A stretch of 64,000 bases of DNA from Phycisphaerales bacterium (GCA_020846975.1 JADLCX010000036.1:1-64000); one strand, 5' to 3'; positions 33,588 through 43,033 are shown, counted from the stretch's first letter. Numbers and translations: made by a program. Notes: generated from the sequence alone by a model not told the origin.

Positions 33588-33729
33588 CGGGCGTCGGCAC
33601 GCGGAGGGGAGGCCCTCGGCCCGTTCGGACCACGCGCAACTGTCCGGCGGACCACCGGGTGGCGTTCGCCCCGATCTCTCCATGTCCTCCGGGGCGGTCG
33701 GCCACCACCCCTCCGCGTGCCGACGCCCG
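33588..33729. repeat. Long inverted repeat with 22-bp perfect arms
   Basis: 33588-33609 (CGGGCGTCGGCACGCGGAGG and two more bases) is exactly complementary to 33708-33729. Between the arms lie further short complementary stretches (GTCC/GGAC and CGCCCCG/CGGGGCG). The 142-bp unit almost fills the 195-bp gap between two converging genes. It could be a bidirectional terminator, a structured RNA or a small non-autonomous mobile element. No coding frame is convincing. Confidence 0.7.
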
Positions 33730-33736
33730 TTCGATT

Positions 33737-35872
33737 TCAGGAGCAGCCCTGGAAGTAGGCGCCGAGGAAGTCGAAAACATCCTGCACGGTGTTCGCGCCG
33801 CTGGCGTTGAAGTCGGCGAGCGGATTGCCGCCGAAATACGCGCTGAGGAAGTCGAAGAGGTCCTGAACGGTCAGCCCGCCGACCTGATTGATGTTGGCGC
33901 GGCAGCAGGCGATGGGATTGCCCGGCTCGCCGCAGACCGCGCCGGGTCCCGCGAAAGAGCCCGCGCACGAGGCGGCATCGGAAACGACCGAGCACAGAGC
34001 GCCGGCACAGCACGCGCCGAGCGGCGGGGGCGGCAGGCAGGGAGCGGCGGAGCAGGGCTGGCCGTCGCGCCAGACTCCGGCTGTGCAGTCCAGCGCGGCG
34101 CGGATGTCGCACTCGCCGGCGGCGAGGCAGCACGCGCCCTCGTTGGCGCCCGGGAGGCGTTCGATGTTGAGCCGGAACGGGCCCGAGGTTCCGTTGTTGC
34201 CCGCGATGCGGATCAGCACTTCCTCCCCGACCATGCAGGGGTGGTCGATCAGCGAGTTGAGCGCGGCGTTGGGGGCATCATCGTTGCAGACGACCAGCGG
34301 GCCCTCGCAGCCGGCCCGGATCGCCAGCGTCGTATCACCGAGGACGGTGGAGCCGAACGTGTCGAAGCGGAAGACGCCGTCGAGCGGGACGGTAAAGGTG
34401 TACCACACATCGTCGTGGTCGTTGATGCCGCAGCCTTCGATCGTTTGTCCGGCGCCGAGGGTCGTGCCGAAGTGGCTGCCGAGACCGACGGCGATCGCGC
34501 CGACGCAGGAATCGTTCTCGGGCGGGCTTGAGGCGGGCTCGGGCTGACCGACGTTGAACTGGAACGGCCCGGCGGACCCGTTGTTCCCCGCGACGCGCAC
34601 GTAGTAAGCGCGGCCGGCGGCGAGCGTCGCCCGCACGCGGGCGCACCACGGCCCTCCCGAGTCGCGGTCGCACGCGAAGGTCGAGATGTCGGTGGAGCAA
34701 CCCTCGTAGATCGAGAGCGTGCTGGCGAAGGCGGGGCTGGGCACGATGGTGTCGAAGGTGTATTGCCGGGTGAGGGCGGGGACGATGCGGTACCACACAT
34801 CGCGCGTATCGGTGCCCGATGCGCACAGCGTGGTCTGGGTCCCCGAAGCGCCGAGGGTCGTGCCGGCCAGGGATTGCCCCGGCGCAACATCGATCGCGTT
34901 GACGCAGAGATCGTTGACGGGAGGGCTGCCCGGGTTCGTGCCGCCGCAGGGCGGCGAGGGGTTGGCCAGCAACTGCGCGATCGCCGTGGTGACCTGGTTG
35001 GCGATGTAGTCCGGGTCTCCGAGGATCCCCGTGCCGTGGTTTCCACCGGGGACGAGGTGGAGGATGTTGAAGACCCCCGCATCGCTGAGCGCGCCGGCGA
35101 GTCGCACGGAGTGCTGGTAGGGCACCAGCCAGTCGATGTCGCCATGCAGGAGGTACGTCGGCGGTGTGCAGGAACCGACGTACGAAATCGCGGCGGCGCC
35201 GGTGTAAGAGGGGCCGTAGATCGGATCGGAAATCGGGCCACCGAGATAGACCCGTAGCGGGCCGGGGCTGCCGTGCGCCAGCCCATCCCACACCAGGTCG
35301 TATCGACCATAGATGGCAATGACGGCTTCGGCCTCGTAGCCACCGTCGGGCGGCGCGGGCAGAAGTTCGAGCTCGGGCACACCGACGGAATAGGCGGCCG
35401 CGACGCCGATGGTGGAGCCGGCGGACGTTCCCATGACGACGATCTGGGGGCTCAAGCCCAGGGTCTGGCCCTCTGTTCGGACCCAGCGGATCGCGGCTTT
35501 CACATCGCGGATGGCCTGCGGGAAGGATGGTTGCCCCACACCTGCGAGCGAGTAGTTGATGCTGATGACGTTGAAGCCGCGATCGGCCAGCCGCGAACAG
35601 ACGGGACCGTCGTCGCGCTTGTCTCCGCCGCTGTAGCTGCCCGCGTGGATATCGAGGATGGTGACGACGCCCGGCGCGGAACCGCCGTCGGGTGTGTAGA
35701 GGTCGAGCCGCGTGTAGCCCACGGGCCAACTTCCGGGCGATGTGTACGGGATGTCGCGCGTGATCTGAACACCCGAGGCATCGGAAGCCGCGAACGCGGC
35801 CGCGAGGGCACACAGCCACACCCGCACCGGCGCGCGGCCGATGGAAACACGCTGGATGAATGGGTTGCTCAA
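33737..35872 (-). CDS. Secreted alpha/beta-hydrolase (esterase) with PPC-like and dockerin domains
   Basis: A 711-aa protein. I chose the TTG at 35872 because GAGGGA lies six bases upstream and the signal peptide (RVWLCALAAAFAASDASG) then follows naturally; a GTG at 35908 lies further up. The hydrolase domain covers about 35-310. The nucleophile is S150 in MGTSAGS, the acid D247 in HGDIDWLVP and the histidine H279 in GGNHGTG, with LDIHAGSYSGG as oxyanion region. Two PPC-like domains (NDLCVNAIDV..., NDSCVGAIAV...), Cys-rich GACC repeats and two dockerin repeats (VQDLFDFLSAYF, VQDVFDFLGAYF) complete it. Likely an extracellular esterase, perhaps on decorated polysaccharides. Confidence 0.83.
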   Translation of the reverse strand: MSNPFIQRVSIGRAPVRVWLCALAAAFAASDASGVQITRDIPYTSPGSWPVGYTRLDLYTPDGGSAPGVVTILDIHAGSYSGGDKRDDGPVCSRLADRGFNVISINYSLAGVGQPSFPQAIRDVKAAIRWVRTEGQTLGLSPQIVVMGTSAGSTIGVAAAYSVGVPELELLPAPPDGGYEAEAVIAIYGRYDLVWDGLAHGSPGPLRVYLGGPISDPIYGPSYTGAAAISYVGSCTPPTYLLHGDIDWLVPYQHSVRLAGALSDAGVFNILHLVPGGNHGTGILGDPDYIANQVTTAIAQLLANPSPPCGGTNPGSPPVNDLCVNAIDVAPGQSLAGTTLGASGTQTTLCASGTDTRDVWYRIVPALTRQYTFDTIVPSPAFASTLSIYEGCSTDISTFACDRDSGGPWCARVRATLAAGRAYYVRVAGNNGSAGPFQFNVGQPEPASSPPENDSCVGAIAVGLGSHFGTTLGAGQTIEGCGINDHDDVWYTFTVPLDGVFRFDTFGSTVLGDTTLAIRAGCEGPLVVCNDDAPNAALNSLIDHPCMVGEEVLIRIAGNNGTSGPFRLNIERLPGANEGACCLAAGECDIRAALDCTAGVWRDGQPCSAAPCLPPPPLGACCAGALCSVVSDAASCAGSFAGPGAVCGEPGNPIACCRANINQVGGLTVQDLFDFLSAYFGGNPLADFNASGANTVQDVFDFLGAYFQGCS

Positions 35873-36212
35873 CAGACTTCCCTCGGAACAAAGCCAGTCT
35901 AACCGCACGGCCGTTCAAGCACCAGCCATACTCCCCGGGCAATCGCGAAGACCGTCTTTGCATCTGGTCCCGGGCGCGCTGACCTGCGCCGCAAGCGAGA
36001 AATCTGTCTGAAATTGGTCGGACCATGGATCATGCGATTGTCGTGCTCCCCGTCCCCCCCTTCGAGCGCGCGCGGCCGCGGACTTGGCGCTCTTGGATTT
36101 CGGAGGCTGAGTGCGAGCGGATCTCTTCGGCCCACCTGCGGCCGCTATCATGCGGAGGACGACCGGGCGGGAGGGCTTGTTTGTAAATCGTTTGGACCGT
36201 GGAGCACGCGAC
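35873..36212. other. Divergent intergenic region between esterase and lpdA
   Basis: About 340 bp separating divergent starts. The end next to lpdA has GGAG ten bases before its ATG, and the esterase side has its GAGGGA ribosome site. I see no convincing -35/-10 pair, riboswitch, tRNA or small gene. The frames crossing it are Arg/Gly/Ser-rich shadows. Confidence 0.5.
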
Positions 36213-37784
36213 ATGGCGGATCAGCACTTCGATCTTGTGGTGATTGGCGGCGGACCCGCGGGGTACGTGGGAGCGATTCGGGCCTCGCAGTTGGGGATGA
36301 GTGTGGCGTGCATCGAGCGGGCCAAGCTCGGGGGTGTGTGCCTGAACTGGGGGTGCATTCCGAGCAAGGCCCTGCTGAGCAACGCCGAACTGATGGAGAA
36401 GATCAGCAAGGCGGAGGATCAGAAGTTCTGGGGGTTGAAGGTCGGCGGACCGGTCGAGCTGGACTGGGACCGGATCATCGGCCGCTCGCGAGAGGTCGCG
36501 AGCAAGCTCAACGGCGGCATCGGGTTCCTGTTCAAGAAGAACAAGGTCACGCACCTGGTCGGGAACGGCAAGATCGTCGAAGCGGCCCGGCCCGTCGGGG
36601 CGGGCGGGGGCGGGAAGTGCCGGATCGAGGTGCAGGACTGCGAGGTAAAGGAGGAGTTCACACCGGCTCCGGCCAAGCCCGGCAAGACCACGCAGACGAT
36701 CACGGCCGACAACGTGCTGGTGGCGACGGGCTCGGTGGCGCGTGATCTACCGTTCGCGAAGTTTGACGGCGACCGGATCTGGGGCGCGCGGGAGGCGATG
36801 TTCAACAAGGAGCGGCCGAAGAAGCTGATCGTGGTGGGCGCCGGCGCGATCGGGATGGAGTTCGCGTACTTCTACAAGCAGATGGGGACGGAGGTCACGA
36901 TCGTCGAGATGATGCCGACGGTGCTGCCGGTGGAGGACAAGGACGTGTCGGCCGCGATGGAGCGGCTGTACAAGAAGCACGGCTTCAACATCCTGACCTC
37001 GCACACGACGACGGCGGTCGAGAAGACGGGCACGGGCGTGAAGGTCACGGTCGCGCCGTGGGTCGGCGGGAAGGCGGACGAGAGCAAGAAGCAGACGCTG
37101 GAGGCCGATCGCGTGCTGCTGGCGGTGGGGGTGGTCGGGCGCACGGACGGGCTGTGCGACGCGGCGCTGGGGTTGAAGGTCGAGAAGGGCCACATCGTCA
37201 CCGACTATGTCCCGGGCAAGACCACCAACGAAGCGGTCGATTACAAGACCAACCTTCCCGGCATCTACGCGGTGGGTGACGTGATCGGTCCGCCGTGGCT
37301 GGCGCACGTGGCGAGCGAGGAAGCGATCCTGTGCGTGGAGCGGATCGCGTGGCGCAAGGACAAGAGCAGGCTGGGCGGGCACGAGCCGATCCCGATGGAC
37401 TACTCGGTTATTCCCGGCTGCACCTACTGCCAGCCGCAGGTGGCGAGCGTCGGCTTCACGGAACAGAAGCTCATCGAGATGGGCAAGGTCAAGGGCAAGG
37501 ACTACGCGGTCGGCCAGTTCCCGCTCACCGCGCTGGGCAAGGCGATCGCGGCGGCGCACACGGACGGGTTCATCAAGATCATCCGCGGCCTGCCTCGGGG
37601 CGAGGTTCTCGGCGCGCACATCATGGGCGACCAGGCGACGGAGTTGATCGCGGAACTGTCGCTGGCGCGCCGGCTGGAGGCGACGACGGAGGAGCTGATC
37701 TGCACGGTGCACGCCCACCCGACGATGCACGAGGGCGTGCGCGAGGCGGCGCTTGCGAGCGAGGGTCGCGTGATCCACGCCTGA
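36213..37784 (+). CDS. lpdA: Dihydrolipoyl dehydrogenase
   Basis: A 523-aa flavoprotein disulfide oxidoreductase, the E3 component that reoxidises dihydrolipoamide in 2-oxoacid dehydrogenase complexes or the glycine cleavage system. The FAD loop is VVIGGGPAGYVGA, the redox pair is C43/C48 in GGVCLNWGCIPSKAL, and the NAD loop is LIVVGAGAIGMEFAYFY. A second FAD motif is PGIYAVGDVIG, and the C-terminal His-Glu pair is in HAHPTMHEGVREA. It is longer than the usual 460-475 aa owing to insertions (one around 125-165, rich in Gly, Lys and Pro). The ATG at 36213 is preceded by GGAG. No E1 or E2 genes are adjacent. Confidence 0.93.
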   Translation: MADQHFDLVVIGGGPAGYVGAIRASQLGMSVACIERAKLGGVCLNWGCIPSKALLSNAELMEKISKAEDQKFWGLKVGGPVELDWDRIIGRSREVASKLNGGIGFLFKKNKVTHLVGNGKIVEAARPVGAGGGGKCRIEVQDCEVKEEFTPAPAKPGKTTQTITADNVLVATGSVARDLPFAKFDGDRIWGAREAMFNKERPKKLIVVGAGAIGMEFAYFYKQMGTEVTIVEMMPTVLPVEDKDVSAAMERLYKKHGFNILTSHTTTAVEKTGTGVKVTVAPWVGGKADESKKQTLEADRVLLAVGVVGRTDGLCDAALGLKVEKGHIVTDYVPGKTTNEAVDYKTNLPGIYAVGDVIGPPWLAHVASEEAILCVERIAWRKDKSRLGGHEPIPMDYSVIPGCTYCQPQVASVGFTEQKLIEMGKVKGKDYAVGQFPLTALGKAIAAAHTDGFIKIIRGLPRGEVLGAHIMGDQATELIAELSLARRLEATTEELICTVHAHPTMHEGVREAALASEGRVIHA

Positions 37785-37803
37785 GGCGTGGGGGTGGGCG
37801 GCT

Positions 37804-40629
37804 TCAGCAGCCGGTGAACCACAGGTCGAGGTAGTCGAACAGGTCCTGCAGCGTCACACCGCCCGCGCCGTTGATGTCGGCCGCGGGGTCGCTGGCGAAC
37901 CAGGCGTCGAGGTAGTCGAACAGGTCCTGGAGGGTGACGCCGCCGACGCCGTTGAAGTCGGCGGCGCAGCAGGTCTGCGAGGGGTTGTCGCACGAGGTTC
38001 CGAAGCCGTGCCAGTCGCCGGGGATGTTGTCGCAGTCGGCCTGAGTCTCGACGGAGCAGCCCGCGCTGGTGCAGCAGGCGCCCATCGGCGGGGGGCAGAT
38101 GTTGGGGTTGCAGGTGCTCGCGGCGAGCCAGACGCCGGTGTCGCAGCCGGTGTCGGTGGTGACGGTGCACGCGCCGCTGTCCTGGCAGCACCCGCCGGTG
38201 GCGGGCGTGAGGGTGAGGATGACCTCGGCCGCGCCGGTGATGCCGGGGGTGACTGAACCGACCTGGAAGCGGTAGAGCTGACCGGCGGTGACGTTGAGCG
38301 TGAATGTTCCTCCGAAATCCTCGCAGCGGAAGGCCGCGGCGGTGGGCGGGCAGTTGGCGGTGATCCGGTAGAGCGCGACGCGGGAGGCGAAGCCGACGTT
38401 GGCGCTGTTGGTGGTGACGGCCAGGGTGCCGGAGGCCGGGGCGGTCCAGGAGTACCAGACGTCGTTCTCGATCGGCCCGGCCGCGGGGCAGCCGGTGCCG
38501 CTGAAGGTCTGGCTCGCGCTGAGGGTGGCACCGACGTTGTTGAACGGCTGCGGTCCCGTAGCGCTGCCCCAACTCAACGCGCCGGTGCACTCATCGTTGA
38601 CGGGCGGGCCGGGCGGGGCGCCGACGGAGAAGGCGCCGTTGCCGACGCCGGATGAGCCCTGCCCGTCGGAGTTGGTGATCGTGACGTTGCGCGGCCCGGA
38701 GACCGCCGCGCTGGAGAGCACGAAGGAAAGGCCGGTGATCTGTGACCCGATGGCATCGACCAGTGGAGTTCCGACCACGGTGACGCCGCCGCCCGAGACG
38801 GCGATCTGGGATGCGGCGGTGACGCCCTTGAAGTTGGCGCCGAGGATGGTGACGGGCACGGTCGTGCCCGGGGTGGCGCTGTTGGGGATGACGCTCGACA
38901 CGACGGTGGTGGCGCCGAAGACCGTGACGTTGATGGTGTCGGTGCCCGTGGTGCCGAGCGAGTCGGTCAGGTGGAGCGTCACCGGGAAGATGCCGTTGCT
39001 CGGAAAGACGAAGCTCGGCTGCGGGTTGTCGGTGATGTCGAGCACGCCGTCGCCGTCGAAGTCCCAGTCGAACCCGCCGATCGGCAGGGTGGCGCCGGTC
39101 TGGTTGGCGCGGGAGTTGACCGAGCCGTTGAACCAGGCGTTGGCGCCGGCCTGGACGCGCTTGTCGATGCCCGCGATGGCCTCGGGTGGGGCGTTGACAC
39201 CGTTGACGCGGATGAGGAGGTCGTAGTTCTGAACGTACTGGTTGGCGGCGATGTTGCCGCCGGTGTCGTAGACACGGACGCCGTAGGTTCCCGCGGCGAG
39301 GGTTCCCACATCGATCACGGCGGGCAGGCCGGAAGCCTGGGCGGGTGAGGACGGTGGGATGAGCGTGCCGGTCGCATCGAGGAGTTCGATGCGCAGGTTG
39401 CCGGCCACGAGGGAGTCCACATCGGCGAGCGTGCCGGCGCAACCGCCGACCTGCTGGCCCTGGTTGCTGAGCTCGCCGATCGGCGTCGCCGAGAGGACGA
39501 CCGGCTGCGGGGAGGTGAGGGTGAACTTGAAGTAGTCGTTGCGGGAGAAGTTCCAGCCCCCTGAGCCGTTGGTGGAGAGGTCGCGCACCATGACCGAACG
39601 GACCGAGGGGGAGGAGAGATCGCCGAAATGCTTGGCGGTGTTGAAGGTCTGATTGCCGGCGAAGCGGTCGCCGTAGTTCCGTTGGGCAGCCCTGATCTCG
39701 TCACGCTGGAGCATGTCCCGCGACGTGAAGATCATCGGCTCCATCAGCTTGGTGGTGTCGCACGGGACTGAGTGGATGCACCCCAGGCCGTGGCCGTGCT
39801 CGTGGGCGGCGGTGTTGCGGAGCGCCCGGTAATCGTTGGTGGCGTTCTGGTACCACGAGGCGGTGAAGTAGGAGGTGTTGATGGCCATGTCGCCGCCGGC
39901 GATGCTGCTGGCGCCGAGGCCGCTGGGGAACCCGTTGAAGGCGAGGAAGCCGTTGGGCCCGGCGGGGCTGAAGGGCAAGCCGCCGATGCGGATATCTCCC
40001 CGCGTGGCGACGCGGTCGGAACTGCCGGTCATGAGCGTGTTGTCGTCGGCGACCTCGGTGTAGGTCACGCCTGAGTACTTTCGCCAGCAGGCCAGCGCGG
40101 CACGAAGATACTCGCGGCCTCGATCGATATCTCCGAACGTCTGGACGAGTCTGGCGTTGAGATCGTTTGGCGCGACTCGGGCCGGCGGTTCCATGCCCCA
40201 TGAGGTTCCATCGGCCGGGAATGAGTAAGTCAGGTGGGCGGGCAGGGCGCGGGCCGAGGGGCCGATGTCGAGGTCGCCCTGCCACACGAACGTGTCGGTG
40301 TAGTACCTCGTGCTGAACTGCCCGAGGGCGGGCGGGAGCAACTGCGTCTGCGCGATCAGGGCTTCAAGTTCGCTGGGGCGAAGCGTGCTGTCGTAGCAGG
40401 CGGGGCTGAGGCGCAGGGCCAGCATCAGGCGCGAACGGCTCGCGCGATCGTCCGATGCTCCCGCCGATTCGGGCATCGGATCTTCCAGGCACACCATCTG
40501 GGTCAGGTCGGGGCGGATGGGATCGAGGCCGCGGATACCGGTCGAGCCGAATGCGGACGCGGCGCAGGCGGCCAGCAACCCGGGCGCGGCGCGGCGAGTG
40601 TGCTTGAGACTTCGGAACATCGCGAGCAT
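37804..40629 (-). CDS. Secreted metzincin metalloprotease with PKD, IPT-like and dockerin domains
   Basis: A 941-aa exported protein. The zinc site HEHGHGLGCIH (H276, E277, H280, H286) and the Met-turn M296 in TKLMEPMIF identify a matrixin-like metzincin. Then follow a PPC-like stretch (NYDLLIRVNG), a PKD domain (FDWDFDGDGVLDITDN), an IPT/TIG-like domain (SSVIPNSATPGTTVPVTIL), another PPC-like domain (NDECTGALSW) and Cys-rich GGCC/GACC repeats. Two dockerin repeats end it (LQDLFDYLDAWF, LQDLFDYLDLWFTGC). The N-terminal 30 residues act as signal. It probably digests extracellular proteins. Confidence 0.87.
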   Translation of the reverse strand: MLAMFRSLKHTRRAAPGLLAACAASAFGSTGIRGLDPIRPDLTQMVCLEDPMPESAGASDDRASRSRLMLALRLSPACYDSTLRPSELEALIAQTQLLPPALGQFSTRYYTDTFVWQGDLDIGPSARALPAHLTYSFPADGTSWGMEPPARVAPNDLNARLVQTFGDIDRGREYLRAALACWRKYSGVTYTEVADDNTLMTGSSDRVATRGDIRIGGLPFSPAGPNGFLAFNGFPSGLGASSIAGGDMAINTSYFTASWYQNATNDYRALRNTAAHEHGHGLGCIHSVPCDTTKLMEPMIFTSRDMLQRDEIRAAQRNYGDRFAGNQTFNTAKHFGDLSSPSVRSVMVRDLSTNGSGGWNFSRNDYFKFTLTSPQPVVLSATPIGELSNQGQQVGGCAGTLADVDSLVAGNLRIELLDATGTLIPPSSPAQASGLPAVIDVGTLAAGTYGVRVYDTGGNIAANQYVQNYDLLIRVNGVNAPPEAIAGIDKRVQAGANAWFNGSVNSRANQTGATLPIGGFDWDFDGDGVLDITDNPQPSFVFPSNGIFPVTLHLTDSLGTTGTDTINVTVFGATTVVSSVIPNSATPGTTVPVTILGANFKGVTAASQIAVSGGGVTVVGTPLVDAIGSQITGLSFVLSSAAVSGPRNVTITNSDGQGSSGVGNGAFSVGAPPGPPVNDECTGALSWGSATGPQPFNNVGATLSASQTFSGTGCPAAGPIENDVWYSWTAPASGTLAVTTNSANVGFASRVALYRITANCPPTAAAFRCEDFGGTFTLNVTAGQLYRFQVGSVTPGITGAAEVILTLTPATGGCCQDSGACTVTTDTGCDTGVWLAASTCNPNICPPPMGACCTSAGCSVETQADCDNIPGDWHGFGTSCDNPSQTCCAADFNGVGGVTLQDLFDYLDAWFASDPAADINGAGGVTLQDLFDYLDLWFTGC

Positions 40630-40798
40630 CGTGTACCCCTGGACAATCCCTTACGCCGCCACTTGGGTGGGCGTTTCCTCGACTCGATACGAATCGAGAC
40701 CTGGGATTATTGGATCGGCCCGCGCGGCGGGTTGTCGGAGGCGTCCCGGGCCGGCGTGTCAACATGGGTAAGTCTGGCACGGCGCCGTCAACGGGCAA

Positions 40799-40842
40799 GG
40801 CCCGAGAACGCGCTTGCCGGAGCGGGCAGCGGTTCTCGGGCC
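40799..40842 (-). terminator. Hairpin downstream of the dockerin gene at 40871
   Basis: GGCCCGAGAAC (40799-40809) pairs with GTTCTCGGGCC (40832-40842), an 11-bp perfect stem with a 22-nt loop. It starts 28 bp beyond the stop of the minus-strand gene. No U-run follows, so termination is an inference. Confidence 0.5.
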
Positions 40843-40870
40843 GTGCGGACGAAGGTCCGGAATGGTCCGA

Positions 40871-41821
40871 TCAGCCCGGGCAGGCGGCGAAGTAGGCCGA
40901 CAGGAAGTCGAAGATGTCCTGGACGGAAACGCCGCCCGCGCCGTTGAAGTCCGCGGCGAGATCGCCGGAGAAGTAAGCGCTGAGGAAGTCGAAGATATCC
41001 TGGACGGAAACGCCGCCGACCTGGTTGAAGTTGGCGCGGCAGCAGGCGACGGGATTGCCCGGCTGGCCGCAGGCGACGTTGTCGCCGCGATACTGGCCGG
41101 ATGAAGAGGCGCACGCGGCGGCGGTCTGGGCGGAGCAGTTGAGCCCGACGCAGCACGCCCCCGTCGCGGCGGGCACGCACGGGTTGGGCGTGCAGGAACC
41201 GCCCGCGGTGAACGCGCCGGAGCACGAGACCTGCACGGCGACGGAGCATGTGCTTCCAACACAGCACGATCCCGGCGGCAGGTTGACCGAGCCGGCCGCG
41301 CCGGCGAAGTTGGTCGGGGAGTTCACCAGATCGGTGTCGCCCGGGAAGTTTCGGGATTGGTTGCCGGTCGCGGGCAGGGACGTGTAGGAGACATCCGCGC
41401 CGCCGGCGAGGCCGGCAAACTGAACGCGCCCCGACGGGAACAGGAATCCCGGCGGGATGATGTAGTCGGGCGTGATGCCCCCGGAGAGCGAGGCGAAGTT
41501 GGCGGTCGCGATGAGAACGCGCCGGCCCGCCGTTGTGGTGCTGGGCAGGTTGGCGGTGAAGTCGAGCGTGTGCGAGTCGGTCAGGTCGCTGTTGAAGGCG
41601 ACGATGTTGTGACCGGACCAGGACCCCTGGAAGTTGAAGTTGGAGTTCTCGCGGAGTTCGATGAACTGCACCTGCCCATCCGGGCTCGAATAGAGCTCGC
41701 TGATGACGAAGGTGTGGAAGGTGAGCATCGGGGAAGCGGCGGGCGACATCGACGACCAGGACAGGGCGAGGAACGCGGCGACCGATACGAAAAGGGAGCG
41801 CAAGAGACCACGTGCGGGCAT
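40871..41821 (-). CDS. Secreted protein with lamin-tail-like domain and two dockerin repeats
   Basis: A 316-aa exported protein. The start is set by GGAGGAC five bases upstream of the ATG at 41821 and by the signal peptide (LLRSLFVSVAAFLALSW...AASP). The first domain (VISELYSSPDGQVQFIELRE...VAFNSDLTDSHTLDF) resembles lamin-tail-like beta sandwiches. Cys-rich repeats (GSCCVGSTCSV, GACCVGLNCSA) and two identical-type dockerin repeats (GGVSVQDIFDFLSAYF twice) follow. Probably surface-attached or matrix-located; no enzyme motif. Confidence 0.75.
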   Translation of the reverse strand: MPARGLLRSLFVSVAAFLALSWSSMSPAASPMLTFHTFVISELYSSPDGQVQFIELRENSNFNFQGSWSGHNIVAFNSDLTDSHTLDFTANLPSTTTAGRRVLIATANFASLSGGITPDYIIPPGFLFPSGRVQFAGLAGGADVSYTSLPATGNQSRNFPGDTDLVNSPTNFAGAAGSVNLPPGSCCVGSTCSVAVQVSCSGAFTAGGSCTPNPCVPAATGACCVGLNCSAQTAAACASSSGQYRGDNVACGQPGNPVACCRANFNQVGGVSVQDIFDFLSAYFSGDLAADFNGAGGVSVQDIFDFLSAYFAACPG

Positions 41822-42158
41822 GATGTCCTCCAGGACAGACTGCGGGCTGGGATATTGCTCTGTGCCGAGCGACTGCCCATCAGATGTCACGAACGTGAAC
41901 TGGCCTTGCAGAGCCACCGGGAGATTTTGGCCACAGCGGAGGTACAAAGACCGGAGCGCTTGGCCACGACCGGCCAGCCTGGTGCGACCGCGCCCTGACG
42001 CGAGTCGGATTCGAGGGCGATCACGGCGGCGGAGCGCGTGCAGGCTCGTGGCACGCACCTTGCAATGGCCCCCATGTGTCGCGGGCTACGCGGCATGTGC
42101 GGCCCCCACAGCAAAGGGGCGTTCATCCCTTCCGGCTCACTTTCACAAGGAGACACCC
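41822..42158. other. Divergent intergenic region
   Basis: 337 bp between divergent exported-protein genes. It carries the ribosome site of the minus gene (GGAGGAC at 41825-41831 read on minus) and AAGGAGA (42147-42153) for the plus gene. The open frames that cross it are Arg-rich shadows. I see no repeat, RNA gene or clear promoter box. Confidence 0.5.
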
Positions 42159-42611
42159 ATGTTCGCGAGCCTGAAAACCGTCGGCAAGTCCTTTCGATCG
42201 ACCCTGACCCTCTGCACCGTAGCGGTGGCGGCCGTGACCACCGTGGCCGGCAGCGCTGCCGATGCCGGCAACGACTACCGCGTGCGGGCGCGCATCCGCA
42301 CGGGCACCGCGCTGGAGGGCAAGGGCGACTACCGCGAGCGGATCATCGGCTCGACCCTGATCCAGCGCTGGAGCGTCGAGGTCGGCGGTGCAACACCGGG
42401 CGCGAGTTACGAGGTGCGGCTCAACGGCAACCCCGTGGGCACGATCGTCGCCAACGCTCTCGGACGCGCGCAGCAGGAGTTCCGCACCGTTGTGGTGGAT
42501 GACAACCCCAACGACGAGGAGGGCCCGCTGCCGCAGGACTTCCCGCACATCAACTCCGGCGACACGCTCACGATCGTGGGGATCGGCGCGGGCACGTTCG
42601 TGGCGCGCTGA
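42159..42611 (+). CDS. Small secreted protein, unknown function
   Basis: A 150-aa exported protein with AAGGAGA six bases before the ATG and a signal peptide (LTLCTVAVAAVTTVAGSAAD). The mature 115 residues are beta-rich: YRVRARIRTGTALEGKGDYR, WSVEVGGATPGASYEVRLNG and SGDTLTIVGIGAGTF. The pattern recalls small 'CHRD-like' or anti-sigma-like beta proteins, but I cannot name a family. It lacks Cys and a dockerin, unlike its neighbours. Confidence 0.65.
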   Translation: MFASLKTVGKSFRSTLTLCTVAVAAVTTVAGSAADAGNDYRVRARIRTGTALEGKGDYRERIIGSTLIQRWSVEVGGATPGASYEVRLNGNPVGTIVANALGRAQQEFRTVVVDDNPNDEEGPLPQDFPHINSGDTLTIVGIGAGTFVAR

Positions 42612-43033
42612 GCACTGAGGCCGCGGAGCACCCACGGGGACCGGTGCCGTGTCCCCGATTCAGAGCCTCACTCGGCCTTCTGTCCGTGTGCCGGCGCCAC
42701 CCCGTGGACTCCGCGATCCCCCCCACCCCCCACCCCCCACCCCACCCCCCCACTCCCGCCGATCCTCAACCTCATTCGGTGAGCGCGGAGGTTCGATCAG
42801 GACTGTCGATCCCCGTGACCGCTCGCGCGTTCTGCCCCGGGCTCGCGGTGCACCGTCTGCCGGCACTCTCGCATCGCCTCCCGCCTACACGCCCTCCCTT
42901 TTCCACGCACCCGCGGCCGTCGGGCCGCGGGCGCGCTTAGCCAGACCGTGGTGGCTTCACGGGCCGTTTCCGGCGCGTTCATCGCCGAGCACATTCCTCG
43001 CCCTTTCCCCAAGCAATGACCAGGAGATTGACC
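42612..43033. other. Intergenic region with hairpins and a C-tract
   Basis: 422 bp without a convincing gene. It contains a GGGGAC/GTCCCC hairpin (42636-42641 with 42651-42656) suitable as terminator for the preceding gene. A run of five C-blocks of four or more lies at 42718-42751. A perfect 9-bp hairpin, CCCGCGGCC/GGCCGCGGG, lies at 42910-42918 with 42923-42931. The ribosome site CAGGAG of the next gene lies at 43021-43026. Confidence 0.6.
42718..42752 (-). repeat. C-rich tract, G-quadruplex-forming on the minus strand
   Basis: C-runs of 7, 6, 6, 4 and 7 separated by single A residues. Read on the minus strand these are G-runs with one-base loops, a very favourable G-quadruplex pattern. 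It lies between two plus-strand genes. Confidence 0.6.

Noticed and set aside
42612-43033. Small genes in the gap before the last dockerin gene
   Set aside because: The frames are Pro/Arg/Ser-rich, cross the C-tract and lack ribosome sites.
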